Shown: positions 1-9,303, counted from the stretch's first letter. The stretch: 64,000 bases of DNA from Actinoallomurus bryophytorum (GCF_006716425.1 NZ_VFOZ01000001.1:6510001-6574000); one strand, 5' to 3'. The notes: generated by a model from the letters alone, not told the origin. A program made the numbers and translations.

Positions 1-1
1 C

Positions 2-1138
2 GTCGGCTACAAGGACATCCCCGCCGCCAAGACCAACCTGGTCATCGCCGGCGGCGGCACCATCGCGTACAACCCCGACGCGAGCCCGGACCGGCGCTTC
101 GCGCTGATGCAGTTCCACTCCGGCGTGGTCAACCAGACGCTCGGCTACTACGTGTACTTCTCCAAGGACGGCTACGACTGGACGCTGGGCGAGGACAAGC
201 CCGCGCTGCTCGACGGCGACGTCTCCCAGGTGACCTGGGACCCGCGCCAGAAGCTCTACATCGCCACCATCAAGAAGCGGATGTTCACCTCCCGCACGCC
301 GGGCATCTACGACCGGGCCGCGTTCGTCTCGACCAGCAAGGACTTCCTCACCTGGAGCACACCCCAGCTCGCGGTGAGCGGCGACTACGCCGACGACGGC
401 GCCGCCGAGGCGCTGAACGGGCTCGAAGGCCAGATCTACGGCATGCCGGTGCTGCCCTACGAGAGCACCTACATCGGCATCCCGTGGGTCTTCCTCACCA
501 CCGACTACACCACCGGATCCCAGTCCTCCGCCGGTGCCGGCCCGGTGCTGCCGGAGGTCGCCTCATCGCGTGACCTGACCGACTGGAGCCGCCCGGTACG
601 CGACCCGATCCTCAGGCCCGGCGACCCCGGGGCATGGGACGACGGCGCGCTCTACACCTCGTCGAACGCGCTGGTGACCGACAAGAAGATCACCATGTAC
701 TACGGCGCCTTCAACGCCGGTCACGGCGGCCAGGACGCGACCGTCCCCGACCCGGACACCTATCTCGGCCAGACCGGCATGGCGAGCTGGCGGCGCGACG
801 GTTTCGTGTCGCTGACCAACGCCTCGACGCCGGGCACCGGTGAGCCGGGCGAGGTCACCACCAAGCCGGTCGTCTTCCACGGCGGCGCTCTCAAGGTGAA
901 CGCCGTCGTCCACTCCCACGGGTCCCTCACCGTTGAGGTGCTCGACGCCGCCGACGGCACGCCCATTCCCGGCTACACCGCGGACGACGCCGTACCGGTC
1001 AAGGGAGACCAGTACCAGGCGACGGTCCGGTGGAAGGGCGGCAGGAGCCTGTCGGCGCTGTCCGGGCGTCAGGTCCAGTTCCGCTTCCACCTCACCGGTA
1101 GCGACCTCTACTCCTACTGGGTGCCCTCCGCCGGCTGA
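2..1138 (+). CDS. Secreted beta-propeller glycoside hydrolase, 5'-truncated
   Basis: The reading frame is open from base 2, so the gene begins upstream of the window; about 378 residues remain. The protein has the alternating beta-strand, Trp/Tyr/Asp-rich texture of five-bladed propeller glycosidases (GH32/43/62-like), with phrases such as YVYFSKDGYDWT and TSKDFLTWSTP that mark blade repeats. The last ~95 residues form a beta-sandwich tail ending in a 'QFRFHLTGSDLYSYW' segment, typical of GH32/GH43-like C-terminal domains that stress how far ligand chemistry changes strand pairing. The catalytic acid triad cannot be assigned without the missing N-terminus. It lies just upstream of a peptide-type ABC importer and may belong to the same catabolic island. 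Substrate unknown; family placement is inference from sequence texture. Confidence 0.7.
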   Translation, partial: VGYKDIPAAKTNLVIAGGGTIAYNPDASPDRRFALMQFHSGVVNQTLGYYVYFSKDGYDWTLGEDKPALLDGDVSQVTWDPRQKLYIATIKKRMFTSRTPGIYDRAAFVSTSKDFLTWSTPQLAVSGDYADDGAAEALNGLEGQIYGMPVLPYESTYIGIPWVFLTTDYTTGSQSSAGAGPVLPEVASSRDLTDWSRPVRDPILRPGDPGAWDDGALYTSSNALVTDKKITMYYGAFNAGHGGQDATVPDPDTYLGQTGMASWRRDGFVSLTNASTPGTGEPGEVTTKPVVFHGGALKVNAVVHSHGSLTVEVLDAADGTPIPGYTADDAVPVKGDQYQATVRWKGGRSLSALSGRQVQFRFHLTGSDLYSYWVPSAG

Positions 1139-1176
1139 CCCCGCGAAGTACCCGCTGTACGGCCACGATTCACCCC

Positions 1177-1228
1177 TTGACGTGGGGACTCCGCGCCTCC
1201 ATTGTGTACATGGAATTATGTTCCATGT
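1177..1228 (+). promoter_or_regulatory. Promoter with operator palindrome (site 1) for the peptide ABC operon
   Basis: A TTGACG -35-like box lies at 1177-1182 and a CATTGT -10-like box at 1200-1205 (17 bp spacing). Overlapping and following the -10 is a perfect palindrome, ACATGGAA-TTATG-TTCCATGT, at 1208-1228. Related palindromes occur at three other promoters of the island (9278, 19248, 19344). Position over the -10/start region suggests repression. The likely binder is the IclR-family protein at 7011-7883 (inference). Confidence 0.75.
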
Positions 1229-1281
1229 GGCGCGGATCCCTCTGTTCCCCCGATAAGCCAGACCGATTTGCGAGGTTCGCA

Positions 1282-2886
1282 ATGGCAAGACGGTTCAGAT
1301 ATGGCGCCTTCGGCGTCGCCGTTCTCGCGGCCGTGTCGGCCGCCGCGTGCACCGGACCCGCGTCCGATTCCGGCACCGGCGGCGGAGGCGGGAAGAGCGC
1401 GATCAACGTCTACCTCTACCAGGAACCCGCCGGGATCTTCAGCCCGCTGGCCCCCTCCAGCGGTCCGGACAACCAGGTCATGTCGATGCTCGACCAGAGC
1501 CTGCTGGCCGTGGATCCGGACTACAGGCTCCAGCCGCAGCTGGCCCAGAGCTTCGAGGTCTCCCCGGACGCCAAGACCTTCACCTTCCACCTCCGCCCCG
1601 GGCTGAAGTGGAGCGACGGGCAGCCGCTGACGGCTCAGGACGTGCTGTTCACCTACCGGCTGCTGGCCGACCCCAAGAGCACGAGCGCCACGGCGGGCAG
1701 TTACGCGGCCGTCGAGGGCGTGAGCGACTTCGTCAAGGGCAAGGCCAAGACGATCTCGGGCTTCAGCGCGCCGGACGACAACACCTTCGTCATCAAGGCC
1801 GCCAAGCCCGACATCGGGCTGCTCGCCCAGGTCGGCATCGCGTACGTCGCGCCCAAGCACATCCTGGGCGACGTACCGGTCGCGCAGGTGGCCAAGAACG
1901 CCTACTTCCGCGCCCCGACGGTGACATCCGGGCCGTACAAGTTCGTGGAGTACAAGACCAACCAGTACGTCCACGTGACCGCGAGCCCCACCTACCGCTC
2001 GCCGGCCAAGATCAAGGACGTCTACCTCAAGCCCATGACCTCGGACGTGGCGACCGCCCAGCTCGGCAACGGGGGCATGGACATCGCGTCGTTCTCCCCG
2101 GCGGACCTGAGCACAGTCAAGGGCTTCGGCGACATCGCCGTCCAGGAGAAGGCGGGTGCCGGGTTCGTCCGCATCGCACTCAACCAGACCAAGTCCTACT
2201 TCAAGGACGTACGGGTCCGGCAGGCGTTCCTGTACGCGGTCGACCGCAAGACGCTCGTCGACAAGGTCCTGGCCGGCAAGGCGACCGTGCAGAACTCCGA
2301 CTTCTTCGGGGCGAACACGCCGCAGGGGATCAACGAGTACGGCTACGACCCGGCGAAGGCCAAGTCGCTGCTGGCGGCGGCCGGCTGGGACCCGAACCGC
2401 ACGGTCGAGCTGCAGTGGGTCCCCGGCCAGCGCGACCGTGACGCGACCACGACGATCGTGCAGAGCCAGCTCGCCGCGGTCGGGGTGAAGGTGAAGCTCA
2501 AGCAGATCCAGGGGGCGCAGATCGCCGGAACCTATGACAAGAAGTCCTATGACATGACGCTGTACGGTGGCGGCAACTACGCGGTCGACTCGTGGAACGT
2601 CAACGTGATCGCCACCTGCGACCAGCGGTACCCCACGGGCGGCAACATCGACTGGTTCTGCGACAAGAAGCTGGACGAACAGCTGACCAAGGCGAACTCC
2701 ATCGCCGACACCACGCAGCGCAAGGCGGCCTACGACCAGGCCGTGCTCGAGGAGAACTCCCAGGCCGACCTGATGTGGCTCTATGACCCGACGGGTCTGT
2801 GGGCGGTGAACAAGAAGATCAAGGGATTCCAGGCGGCAGGCTCACAGGACAGCGCCTTCTGGAACCCGGCCGGCTGGTCGCTGTGA
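1282..2886 (+). CDS. ABC transporter substrate-binding lipoprotein, peptide/nickel family 5
   Basis: This 534-residue extracytoplasmic solute-binding protein belongs to the DppA/OppA family (SBP_bac_5). The start chosen is the ATG at 1282, which follows GAGG and gives an Arg-rich n-region, a hydrophobic core and a Cys at about residue 22 (SAAAC, a relaxed lipobox), so it is probably a lipoprotein. An upstream in-frame start at 1177 would fall inside the promoter/operator and is rejected. Family signatures include FHLRPGLKWSDGQPLTAQDV near residue 110 and the VRQAFLYAVDRKTL segment near residue 310. It is the first gene of an operon with two permeases and two ATPases. Ligand is unknown; family members bind peptides, but also sugars and oligosaccharides, which fits the nearby secreted glycosidases. 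Confidence 0.92.
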   Translation: MARRFRYGAFGVAVLAAVSAAACTGPASDSGTGGGGGKSAINVYLYQEPAGIFSPLAPSSGPDNQVMSMLDQSLLAVDPDYRLQPQLAQSFEVSPDAKTFTFHLRPGLKWSDGQPLTAQDVLFTYRLLADPKSTSATAGSYAAVEGVSDFVKGKAKTISGFSAPDDNTFVIKAAKPDIGLLAQVGIAYVAPKHILGDVPVAQVAKNAYFRAPTVTSGPYKFVEYKTNQYVHVTASPTYRSPAKIKDVYLKPMTSDVATAQLGNGGMDIASFSPADLSTVKGFGDIAVQEKAGAGFVRIALNQTKSYFKDVRVRQAFLYAVDRKTLVDKVLAGKATVQNSDFFGANTPQGINEYGYDPAKAKSLLAAAGWDPNRTVELQWVPGQRDRDATTTIVQSQLAAVGVKVKLKQIQGAQIAGTYDKKSYDMTLYGGGNYAVDSWNVNVIATCDQRYPTGGNIDWFCDKKLDEQLTKANSIADTTQRKAAYDQAVLEENSQADLMWLYDPTGLWAVNKKIKGFQAAGSQDSAFWNPAGWSL

Positions 2887-2900
2887 CCCGAGTTCCGAAC

Positions 2901-2938
2901 CCGCCGGACCGCACGGCCGACGCCGTGCGGTCCGGCGG
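2901..2938 (+). terminator. Strong hairpin between binding-protein and permease genes
   Basis: A perfect 16-bp stem (2901-2916 with 2923-2938) and 6-base loop CCGACG lies directly after the binding-protein stop and before the permease start. No T-tract follows. In ABC operons such hairpins act as partial terminators or 3'-stabilisers, giving more binding protein than permease; that role is inferred here. Confidence 0.7.
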
Positions 2939-2956
2939 CCGACCGAAGGGGGTGCC

Positions 2957-3916
2957 ATGGGTGCCTACATCACGCGCCGCCTGCTGATCAACATCCTGGT
3001 CTTCCTTCTCATCACCATCGTGATCTTCTGGCTCGTGCACAAGGCGCCCGGTGACCCGATCGCCATGATGATCCCGGCGGACCAGCTCAACTCCGGCAGC
3101 GCGGCGTTCGTCGCGGCCAAACGCCACGAACTGGGCCTGGACCAGCCGCTGATCGTGCAGTACTGGCACTGGCTGGTGAACGCCCTCCACGGCGACTTCG
3201 GTTACTCGCTCGTCAACGGGCGATCGGTCACCTCCCTGCTGGGCGAGCGCCTCGGCCCCACGCTCGAGCTGATGACCACGGGCCTGGTGCTGTCCCTGCT
3301 GATCGCGTTCCCGCTCGGGATCGTGGCCGCACTGCGCCGCAACACCCGCGTCGACTACGCGGCGACCGTGGTCAGCCTGGGGTCGGTGTCGATCCCCGCG
3401 TTCTTCATCGCGCTGATCGCCATCTACGTGTTCACCGTGAAGTTCCCGATCCTGCCGTCGTCGGGGATCTCCGATCCGAACTCCCCGGGCCTGGGGGACT
3501 CCCTTCAGCACCTGGTCCTGCCGGCGCTCATCCTGGGGTTCGGCAACTCCGGCGCGTACATGCGCTATGTCCGCAGCAGCATGATCAGCGAGCTCGGCGC
3601 CGACTACGTGCGCACCGCCGAGGCCAAGGGCGCGCCCCGGCGCCGTGTCGTCATCCGGCACACGCTGCGCAACTCCCTGATCCCCGTGCTCACCTACGTC
3701 GCCGCGAACCTTCCCCAGCAGCTCGCCGGGGCGGTCGTCATCGAGCAGGTCTTCGCCTGGCCGGGCATGGGACAGCTCGCCCTGAGCTCGGTGGGCCGGC
3801 ACGACTACTCGGTCATCATCGGGTTCGCGCTGATCATCTCGGTGCTGGTGCTGATCTCCAGCCTGCTCGCCGACATCCTGTACACACTGGTCGATCCGAG
3901 GGTGAGGCTGGGATGA
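2957..3916 (+). CDS. ABC transporter permease, DppB family
   Basis: This 319-residue inner-membrane permease carries about six hydrophobic segments, the first at residues 9-30 (LLINILVFLLITIVIFWLV). The 'P-G-D-P' loop after TM1 (KAPGDPIAMM) and the EAA loop (AEAKGAPRRRVVIRHTLRNS, residues ~216-235) that contacts the ATPase are typical of the DppB/OppB family. The start follows GAAGGGGG. The stop overlaps the next permease start by 4 bp (ATGA), indicating translational coupling. It should pair with the next permease to form the translocation channel for the ligand of the 1282 binding protein. Confidence 0.93.
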   Translation: MGAYITRRLLINILVFLLITIVIFWLVHKAPGDPIAMMIPADQLNSGSAAFVAAKRHELGLDQPLIVQYWHWLVNALHGDFGYSLVNGRSVTSLLGERLGPTLELMTTGLVLSLLIAFPLGIVAALRRNTRVDYAATVVSLGSVSIPAFFIALIAIYVFTVKFPILPSSGISDPNSPGLGDSLQHLVLPALILGFGNSGAYMRYVRSSMISELGADYVRTAEAKGAPRRRVVIRHTLRNSLIPVLTYVAANLPQQLAGAVVIEQVFAWPGMGQLALSSVGRHDYSVIIGFALIISVLVLISSLLADILYTLVDPRVRLG

Positions 3917-4800
3917 GCGCGGTCGAACTGGACACCTCGGCACCCGCCACGGCCCGCCGGTCACCGGGCCGCCGCGCGCTGCGCCGGTTCCTGCGCCACC
4001 GGATGGCCGTGATCAGTGCCGTCGTGCTCGTGCTGATCGTGCTGGCCGCGGTGTTCGCCCGCCAGATCTCCGGCCACGACCCGGACACCATCGACCTGTT
4101 CTCCACCCGCGCCGCGCCGTCGGGCGACCACTGGCTCGGCACCGACGCGACCGGACGGGACGTGCTCGCCCGCCTGCTGTTCGCCGGGCGCGTGTCCCTC
4201 GGCGTCGGCGTGGCCGCCGCGCTGCTCGCGGTGATCATCGGCACGGTGGTCGGGAGTCTGGCCGGCCTGCTCGGCGGCTGGGTCGACCAGTCCGCGATGC
4301 GGCTCGTGGACGTCTTCATGTCCTTTCCCTCGCTCGTCGTGATGGTGGTGATCGCGGGGATCATCGGGCCGAGCGTCACCGCGATGGTCATCGCCATCGG
4401 GCTGTTCCAGTGGCCCCAGTGCGGGCGGATCGTCCGCGGGGTCACGCTGTCGGTACGCGAACAGGAGTACGTCCAGGCGGCGCGCGCGGCCGGCGCGCGC
4501 TCGTTCTGGCTGATGCGCCGGCACATCATCCCGGCGGCGCTGCCGCCGGTGAGCGTCGTGGCCACGATCGCCGTGGCCCAGGCGATCGGCCTGGAGGCCA
4601 CGATGTCCTTCCTCGGCATCGGCGTGCAGCCACCGGCGGCCAGCTGGGGCAACATGCTCACCGATGCGCAGAGCCTCACCGTGATCCGGTCGATGCCCTG
4701 GCTGTGGCTGCCGCCCGGCCTGGCGGTCGCCATCACGGTCCTGGCGGTCAACTTCATCGGCGACGGCCTGCGCGACGCGGTCGACCCCCGGCGAGCCTGA
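3913..4800 (+). CDS. ABC transporter permease, DppC family
   Basis: This 295-residue protein is the second permease of the importer. The N-terminal half has a cytosolic Arg-rich lead (ARRSPGRRALRRFLRHR), TM1 at about residues 32-52, and the 'HWLGTDATGRDVLARLL' signature of DppC/OppC N-terminal domains. The EAA loop (ARAAGARSFWLMRRHIIPAA) sits at residues ~190-210. It overlaps the upstream gene by ATGA and is followed 9 bp later by the ATPase gene region, so the genes form one transcription unit. There are no anomalies. Confidence 0.93.
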   Translation: MSAVELDTSAPATARRSPGRRALRRFLRHRMAVISAVVLVLIVLAAVFARQISGHDPDTIDLFSTRAAPSGDHWLGTDATGRDVLARLLFAGRVSLGVGVAAALLAVIIGTVVGSLAGLLGGWVDQSAMRLVDVFMSFPSLVVMVVIAGIIGPSVTAMVIAIGLFQWPQCGRIVRGVTLSVREQEYVQAARAAGARSFWLMRRHIIPAALPPVSVVATIAVAQAIGLEATMSFLGIGVQPPAASWGNMLTDAQSLTVIRSMPWLWLPPGLAVAITVLAVNFIGDGLRDAVDPRRA

Positions 4801-4887
4801 GGAGGGCTGATGGCCATGACCGAGCGAAGCGAGGGCATCGACAACACAGCGCCGATGGCCGCTCCCTCCGACGAAGGAGGGCTCACG

Positions 4888-5916
4888 ATGCCGCTTTTGT
4901 CGATCGAGAACCTCGTCGTGGACTTCGCCACCGACGACGGTCTCGTGCACGCCGTGGACGGCGTGAGCCTCACCGTCCGCACCGGTGAGATCGTCGCCGT
5001 GGTCGGTGAGTCGGGCTCGGGCAAGAGCGTGACCGCGATGTCGATCCTCGGCCTGATCCGTACGCCGCCCGGCGTCATCCGCGACGGCCGGATCGTGTTC
5101 CGCGGCGAGGACCTGCGCGCGGTCACCGGGGAGCGGCTGCGGGAGATCCGTGGCGGTGACGTCGCGATGATCTTCCAGGATCCGATGACCGCGCTGAACC
5201 CGGTCATGACGGTCGGGCAGCAGGTCGCCGAGGCGCTGCGGCTGCACGACCGCGACCTGGGCAAGGACGCCGCGCGTACCCGCGTTGTCGAGCTGCTGCG
5301 CAAGGTCGGGGTGCCGGACGCGGAGACCCGCTACGGGCAGTACCCGCACGAGTTCTCCGGCGGCATGCGGCAGCGGGCGATGATCGCGATGGCCATCGCG
5401 AACGACCCGGACCTGCTCATCGCCGACGAGCCCACCACCGCGCTGGACGTCACGATCCAGGCCCAGGTGCTCGACCTGCTGCGCACCGCGCAGCAGGAGA
5501 CCGGGGCGGCGACGATCCTCATCACGCACGATCTCGGCGTCGTCGCCGAGCTGGCCGACCGCGTGGTCGTGATGTACGGCGGGCGGGTGGTGGAGGAGGC
5601 CGGCGTACGTCCCCTGTTCGCCCGGCCCCGGCATCCGTACACCGCCGGGCTCCTGGCGAGCGTGCCGCGCGCGGACCTGGACGGCGAGCTGATGTCGATC
5701 CCGGGCAGCCCACCCGACATGAGCGACCCGCCGAGCGGGTGCGCGTTCCATCCGCGCTGCCCGATGGCGCGCGAGCGGTGCCGTACGGACCGGCCCGAGC
5801 TGCTCGAGCTGTCCGGCCCGTCCGGCGAGGGCGAGGTCCGGCGTAGCGCGTGCCATTTCGCGGACGAGCTCGCCGACGGCCGGGCACTGTACGCGGTGGG
5901 GGAGGAGGCCAGGTGA
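4888..5916 (+). CDS. ABC transporter ATP-binding protein, DppD family
   Basis: The ATPase has Walker A (GESGSGKS), the Q-loop ([11 protein letters not shown]), signature (FSGGMRQR) and Walker B ([12 protein letters not shown]), then the C-terminal oligopeptide/dipeptide extension with [14 protein letters not shown], whose cysteines bind a 4Fe-4S-like site in DppD/OppD relatives. The start chosen is ATG 4888, because it follows a perfect AAGGAGGG at ideal spacing and the protein then begins [13 protein letters not shown] as in the family. An in-frame ATG at 4810 (or 4816), also after GGAGGG, would add 24-26 non-conserved residues and cannot be excluded. The product has 342 residues from 4888. 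It overlaps the next ATPase by GTGA. Confidence 0.92.
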   Translation: MPLLSIENLVVDFATDDGLVHAVDGVSLTVRTGEIVAVVGESGSGKSVTAMSILGLIRTPPGVIRDGRIVFRGEDLRAVTGERLREIRGGDVAMIFQDPMTALNPVMTVGQQVAEALRLHDRDLGKDAARTRVVELLRKVGVPDAETRYGQYPHEFSGGMRQRAMIAMAIANDPDLLIADEPTTALDVTIQAQVLDLLRTAQQETGAATILITHDLGVVAELADRVVVMYGGRVVEEAGVRPLFARPRHPYTAGLLASVPRADLDGELMSIPGSPPDMSDPPSGCAFHPRCPMARERCRTDRPELLELSGPSGEGEVRRSACHFADELADGRALYAVGEEAR

Positions 5917-6950
5917 ACACGGCGACGGAGACGGCACGGACCGGCGGGCGCGAGGACGCCCCGGAGCTGCTGCGCGTGGAGGACCTGCGCAAGTACTTCC
6001 CGATCCGGCGTGGTGTGCTGCGCCGGCACGACGGCGACATCCGCGCCGTCGACGGCGTGAGCTTCGCGCTGAACGCGGGCGAGACGCTGAGCATCGTGGG
6101 GGAGTCCGGCTGCGGCAAGTCGACCACGGGCCGGATGATCGTACGGCTACTCGAACCGACCGGCGGCCGGATCCTGTACCGGGGCGAGGACCTGGTCGCG
6201 GCGCGCGGGAGCCGGCTGCGCGAGCTGCGCGCCGAGATCCAGATCATGTTCCAGGACCCGTACTCCTCGCTGTCGCCGCGGATGACCGTGCACGACATCG
6301 TCGCCGAGCCGCTGCGGGTGCACGGCCGCTACCGCGACGGTGGCCCGGCACGCGTACGCGAGCTGCTCGACCTGGTCGGCCTCTCGGCGGCCTACGAGAA
6401 CCGCTACGCCCACGAGTTCTCCGGCGGGCAGCGCCAGCGCGTCGGGCTGGCACGCGCGCTCGCCCTGGACCCCAAGCTGCTCGTGCTGGACGAGCCGGTC
6501 AGCGCGCTGGACGTGTCGATCCGCGCGCAGGTGGTCAACCAGATGCGCCGTCTGCAGCGGACCCTGGGACTGGCGTACGTCTTCATCTCCCACGACCTGT
6601 CGATCGTGGCTCACATCTCGCACCGGATCGCGGTGATGTATCTCGGCACGATCGTCGAGATCGGCACCCGGGACCAGATCTTCACCGCGCCCCGCCACCC
6701 GTACACGCGTGCCCTGCTGTCCGCGGTCCCGGTGCCGGACCCCGCGCTGCGCGGCGAACGCGAGCGGATCACTCTGACCGGAGACGTGCCCGACCCGAGC
6801 GACCCGCCGTCGGGGTGCCGGTTCCGTACCCGATGCTGGAAGGCACGCGACATCTGTGCCACCGAAACGCCCGCGCTGGTCGGCTCCGCGGGCGATGGCC
6901 CCGCGAGCGCGTGCCATTTTCCGGAGAATGACGTCGTGGTGGGCCCGTGA
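5913..6950 (+). CDS. ABC transporter ATP-binding protein, DppF family
   Basis: This is the second ATPase of the importer, 345 residues from the GTG at 5913, which follows GGAGGAGG and overlaps the previous stop (GTGA). Walker A is GESGCGKST, the Q-loop region [14 protein letters not shown], signature FSGGQRQR and Walker [13 protein letters not shown]. The C-terminal oligo_HPY extension contains [14 protein letters not shown]. The Lys-Tyr-Phe-Pro-Ile start ([10 protein letters not shown]) and long insertion before Walker A are usual for DppF/OppF. It is the last gene of the importer operon. The IclR regulator gene follows 60 bp later on the same strand. Confidence 0.93.
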   Translation: MNTATETARTGGREDAPELLRVEDLRKYFPIRRGVLRRHDGDIRAVDGVSFALNAGETLSIVGESGCGKSTTGRMIVRLLEPTGGRILYRGEDLVAARGSRLRELRAEIQIMFQDPYSSLSPRMTVHDIVAEPLRVHGRYRDGGPARVRELLDLVGLSAAYENRYAHEFSGGQRQRVGLARALALDPKLLVLDEPVSALDVSIRAQVVNQMRRLQRTLGLAYVFISHDLSIVAHISHRIAVMYLGTIVEIGTRDQIFTAPRHPYTRALLSAVPVPDPALRGERERITLTGDVPDPSDPPSGCRFRTRCWKARDICATETPALVGSAGDGPASACHFPENDVVVGP

Positions 6951-7010
6951 CCGGGACACTTCGACGCACCCTCCGATATCTCCCGACGACCGAGCAGGAG
7001 GCAGATTCAG

Positions 7011-7883
7011 GTGGCCGCACCATCGCGCCGGACTAAGCAGGCGCCGATCGACGAAACGCGCCCCGCGTCGGCGAACTACCACGCCAACGCACTGGCCCGC
7101 GGCCTCGCACTGCTCGAACAGATGGCGATGCGGCCCGAGCCGCCGACACTGGGCGACTTCGCCGAGCACACCGCGCTGCCGAAGAGCACCCTCGTACGGC
7201 TCCTGAGCGTGCTGTGCGAGCTGGAGTACGCGGTGCGGGTCGATGACCGGCCCTCCTACCGGCTCGGGCACAAGGTGCAGCGGCTCGCGACGGCGTACGT
7301 CTCGTCGCTGGACCTGTCCGTCGTCGCCGGGCAGTACCTGCGCCCGGTCGCCGGCCGCACCGGCCAGACCGCCAACCTCGGGGTGCTCGACGGCGCGCAG
7401 GTGCTGCACATCTGCGTGACCGAGCCGGACCGCCCGCTGCGGTTCATGGCGCCTCCGGGGACCCGGGACCACGCGTACTGCACCGGGCTGGGCAAGGTGC
7501 TGCTCGCGCACGTCGAGCCGGGCGTGCTGCGGTCCAGCACTCCGGCCGAGCCGTTCCCCGCGTTCACCGATCAGACGATCACGACGCTCGCCGGCCTGAC
7601 CGAGGAGCTGCGGCTGACGCGAGAGCGCGGGTCCGCCCTCGATGACAACGAGCGCAGCGCCGGGCTGCGCTGCGTCGCCGTGCCGCTGCTGTTCGGCGGT
7701 GAGTGCCTGGCGGCGATCAGCGTGTCCGGGCCGTCCGGTGAGTTCACCGAGGCACAGCAGGAGGACTACGTCGCCGAGCTGAAGACCGCCGCCGAGGGGC
7801 TCACCGCCGACCCGGACTTCGACGCCGCGCTGCGGATCGTGCACCGGTCACTGCGCCCGGCCGGCTTCGAGCCGGCCGGGTAG
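7011..7883 (+). CDS. IclR-family transcriptional regulator
   Basis: This 290-residue protein has an N-terminal winged helix (residues ~22-90, with LGDFAEHTALPKSTLVRLLSVL as helix-turn-helix) and an IclR effector domain (residues ~100-275; ATAYVSSLDL, TGLGKVLLA and RCVAVPL fit the family). The GTG start follows AGGAGG. IclR proteins bind 13-21 bp palindromes and use small carbon metabolites as effectors. It is encoded in the middle of an island whose four promoters share the palindrome ACATGGAA-N5-TTCCATGT, so it is the most economical candidate for the local regulator. Effector unknown. Confidence 0.92.
   Translation: MAAPSRRTKQAPIDETRPASANYHANALARGLALLEQMAMRPEPPTLGDFAEHTALPKSTLVRLLSVLCELEYAVRVDDRPSYRLGHKVQRLATAYVSSLDLSVVAGQYLRPVAGRTGQTANLGVLDGAQVLHICVTEPDRPLRFMAPPGTRDHAYCTGLGKVLLAHVEPGVLRSSTPAEPFPAFTDQTITTLAGLTEELRLTRERGSALDDNERSAGLRCVAVPLLFGGECLAAISVSGPSGEFTEAQQEDYVAELKTAAEGLTADPDFDAALRIVHRSLRPAGFEPAG
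7856..7880 (+). terminator. Hairpin overlapping the IclR stop region
   Basis: A 10-bp perfect stem CCCGGCCGGC / GCCGGCCGGG with loop TTCGA ends just before the TAG stop (7881-7883). It lies where the convergent gene at 7893 also ends and may terminate from both sides. There is no T-tract, as is usual in GC-rich actinomycetes. Confidence 0.5.
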
Positions 7884-7892
7884 CCTGCGAAG

Positions 7893-8786
7893 TCACTGCG
7901 TGAAGAACGACGGCGGGTGGGTCGGGTCGGCGGAGCAGACGAACAGGCCCGCGTGACCACCGCGGCCGACGGTCATCCCGGTCGGCGCGCGTGCCGCCTC
8001 GAACTCCTCGCTCCCCGGCTCCAGGTGGCGTTCCTCCAGTGGCCAGAACCGGTGCGGCTCACCGTCCGGTCCCCAGCCGCCCAGGCCCCACTCGTAGGTG
8101 TCGACCTGCAGGAGCAGGGTGAGCGGGGCGTCGCAGGCGGAGCAGTCCAGCGGGGATGGCATGTCGGACACTGACCAGTTCATGCTGCCGCCGACCTTGT
8201 GGCCGAGTACGGCCGCGACGTCGTCGTACAGGTCCCGCGCCGCCGACCCGTACTCCAGGCGGCTCCCGAGGTCGCCGGGAAGCTCCTCCGGCCACGGGTA
8301 CTCCACCACCCGCTCGGGGTGCAGGACGCAGGCGCGCGGGACCATGTCGTACTCGGGGTCCCAATCCTCCTCCGTATCGGGATTCCCGGCCCGCGCGTCC
8401 GTGATCTCTTCGGTACGCCGCCAGACCACCCGGCAGGCCTGCCCCCAGCCGTGAGGGTGGGGCTGTTCGTGCCACTCGGGACACCACAGGACCTGGACGA
8501 GATCCGTCCCGCCGGGGAAGCCGAGCTCGGGGAAGTGTGCGGCGGTCAGCTGGGCGACGGCGACCATCGGGTACGGGTCATTCGGCCTGCCGTTCAGATC
8601 CTTGTGCCGGCCGCAGTGCGGCCAGGGTTCGGCGGCGGGCCACCACAGCGGGCCGCCGATGTGGCTGTCGCGCATCCCCGGTTCGCCGCGCCGGGGATGC
8701 AGCCGCACGGTCGTTCGCGCGTACGGGGCCAGCTCGGGGAAGGTCCGCGTGAGATCGGCGTTCGGCGCGCCGGTCGTGAGAGGCAT
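7893..8786 (-). CDS. DUF1963/YwqG-like protein
   Basis: This 297-residue soluble protein resembles the DUF1963 (YwqG) family, with an N-terminal 'SHIGGPLWWPAAEPWP' segment, a middle 'MVAVAQLTAAHFPELGFPGGTDLVQVLWCP' segment and a C-terminal 'CSACDAPLTLLLQVDTYEW' block. A CxxC pair (CSAC) may bind metal, but no function is established for the family. It is monocistronic and converges with the IclR gene. It is unlikely to be part of the surrounding regulon because no operator copy precedes it. Confidence 0.75.
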   Translation of the reverse strand: MPLTTGAPNADLTRTFPELAPYARTTVRLHPRRGEPGMRDSHIGGPLWWPAAEPWPHCGRHKDLNGRPNDPYPMVAVAQLTAAHFPELGFPGGTDLVQVLWCPEWHEQPHPHGWGQACRVVWRRTEEITDARAGNPDTEEDWDPEYDMVPRACVLHPERVVEYPWPEELPGDLGSRLEYGSAARDLYDDVAAVLGHKVGGSMNWSVSDMPSPLDCSACDAPLTLLLQVDTYEWGLGGWGPDGEPHRFWPLEERHLEPGSEEFEAARAPTGMTVGRGGHAGLFVCSADPTHPPSFFTQ

Positions 8787-8815
8787 CGGGGAAGTTTCGC
8801 AGACGCCGTGGCGAT

Positions 8816-8849
8816 GGCCTCCGCCGGTGCCGCGGATCCGGCGGAGGCC
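8816..8849 (-). terminator. Hairpin downstream of the RidA gene
   Basis: A perfect 12-bp stem GGCCTCCGCCGG / CCGGCGGAGGCC with a 10-base loop lies 7 bp beyond the stop of the minus-strand RidA gene and before the start of the DUF1963-like gene. It is a probable terminator for the RidA transcript. Confidence 0.65.
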
Positions 8850-8856
8850 TGCGGGC

Positions 8857-9234
8857 CTACTTCCCGAGGTGGGCGATCGCCTCGATCTCGACGCGGACGT
8901 CGGGATGGCCGAAGCCGACCACGACGGTCGTACGCGCGGGCGGCACGTCGCCGATCCGGCGTGCGTAGATCTCGTTGAACGGGGCGAACAGCGCCGCGTT
9001 CGACAGGTAGGCGCCCACCTTGACGACGTCGGCGAGGGTCGCGCCGCCGGCGTGGAGCACGGCCTCGACGTTGTCGATGGCGGAGTTCACCTCGGCCTCG
9101 AAGTCACCGACGAGCACGGCACCGTCCGGGCCGGTCGCGACCTGGCCGGAGACGAAGAACAGGTCACCGGCGCGCACGCCATGGCTGAGGGGGACGGCAG
9201 GAGTGGGGAAGTGCTCGGGATGAACGGTCTTCAT
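8857..9234 (-). CDS. RidA family enamine/imine deaminase
   Basis: This 125-residue protein is a typical single-domain RidA (YjgF/YER057c/UK114) member. It has LFFVSGQVATGPDG near the N-terminus, the VKVGAYLSNAALFAPFNEIY core and the PPARTTV motif whose Arg binds the carboxylate of 2-aminoacrylate-type substrates. RidA hydrolyses reactive enamines/imines released by PLP enzymes. That fits a cluster with a D-threonine-aldolase/dehydratase-type PLP enzyme and a GSA-type aminotransferase. The ATG follows GGAGAAAGG. It is divergent from the sialidase-like gene, with an operator palindrome between them. Confidence 0.9.
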   Translation of the reverse strand: MKTVHPEHFPTPAVPLSHGVRAGDLFFVSGQVATGPDGAVLVGDFEAEVNSAIDNVEAVLHAGGATLADVVKVGAYLSNAALFAPFNEIYARRIGDVPPARTTVVVGFGHPDVRVEIEAIAHLGK

Positions 9235-9274
9235 TGATGTGCCTTTCTCCTACGGTTGCCCTCCGACCTTACCG

Positions 9275-9303
9275 TTGACATGGAACGGCATTCCGTGTGT
9301 TGT
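9275..9303 (+). promoter_or_regulatory. Promoter with operator palindrome (site 2)
   Basis: TTGACA (9275-9280) overlaps the palindrome ACATGGAA-CGGCA-TTCCGTGT (9278-9298; one arm mismatch), and TGTTGT (9298-9303) is a -10-like box at 17 bp spacing. It lies between the divergent RidA and sialidase-like genes, so bound regulator would cover the -35 of the sialidase promoter and could also affect the RidA side. Confidence 0.7.
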
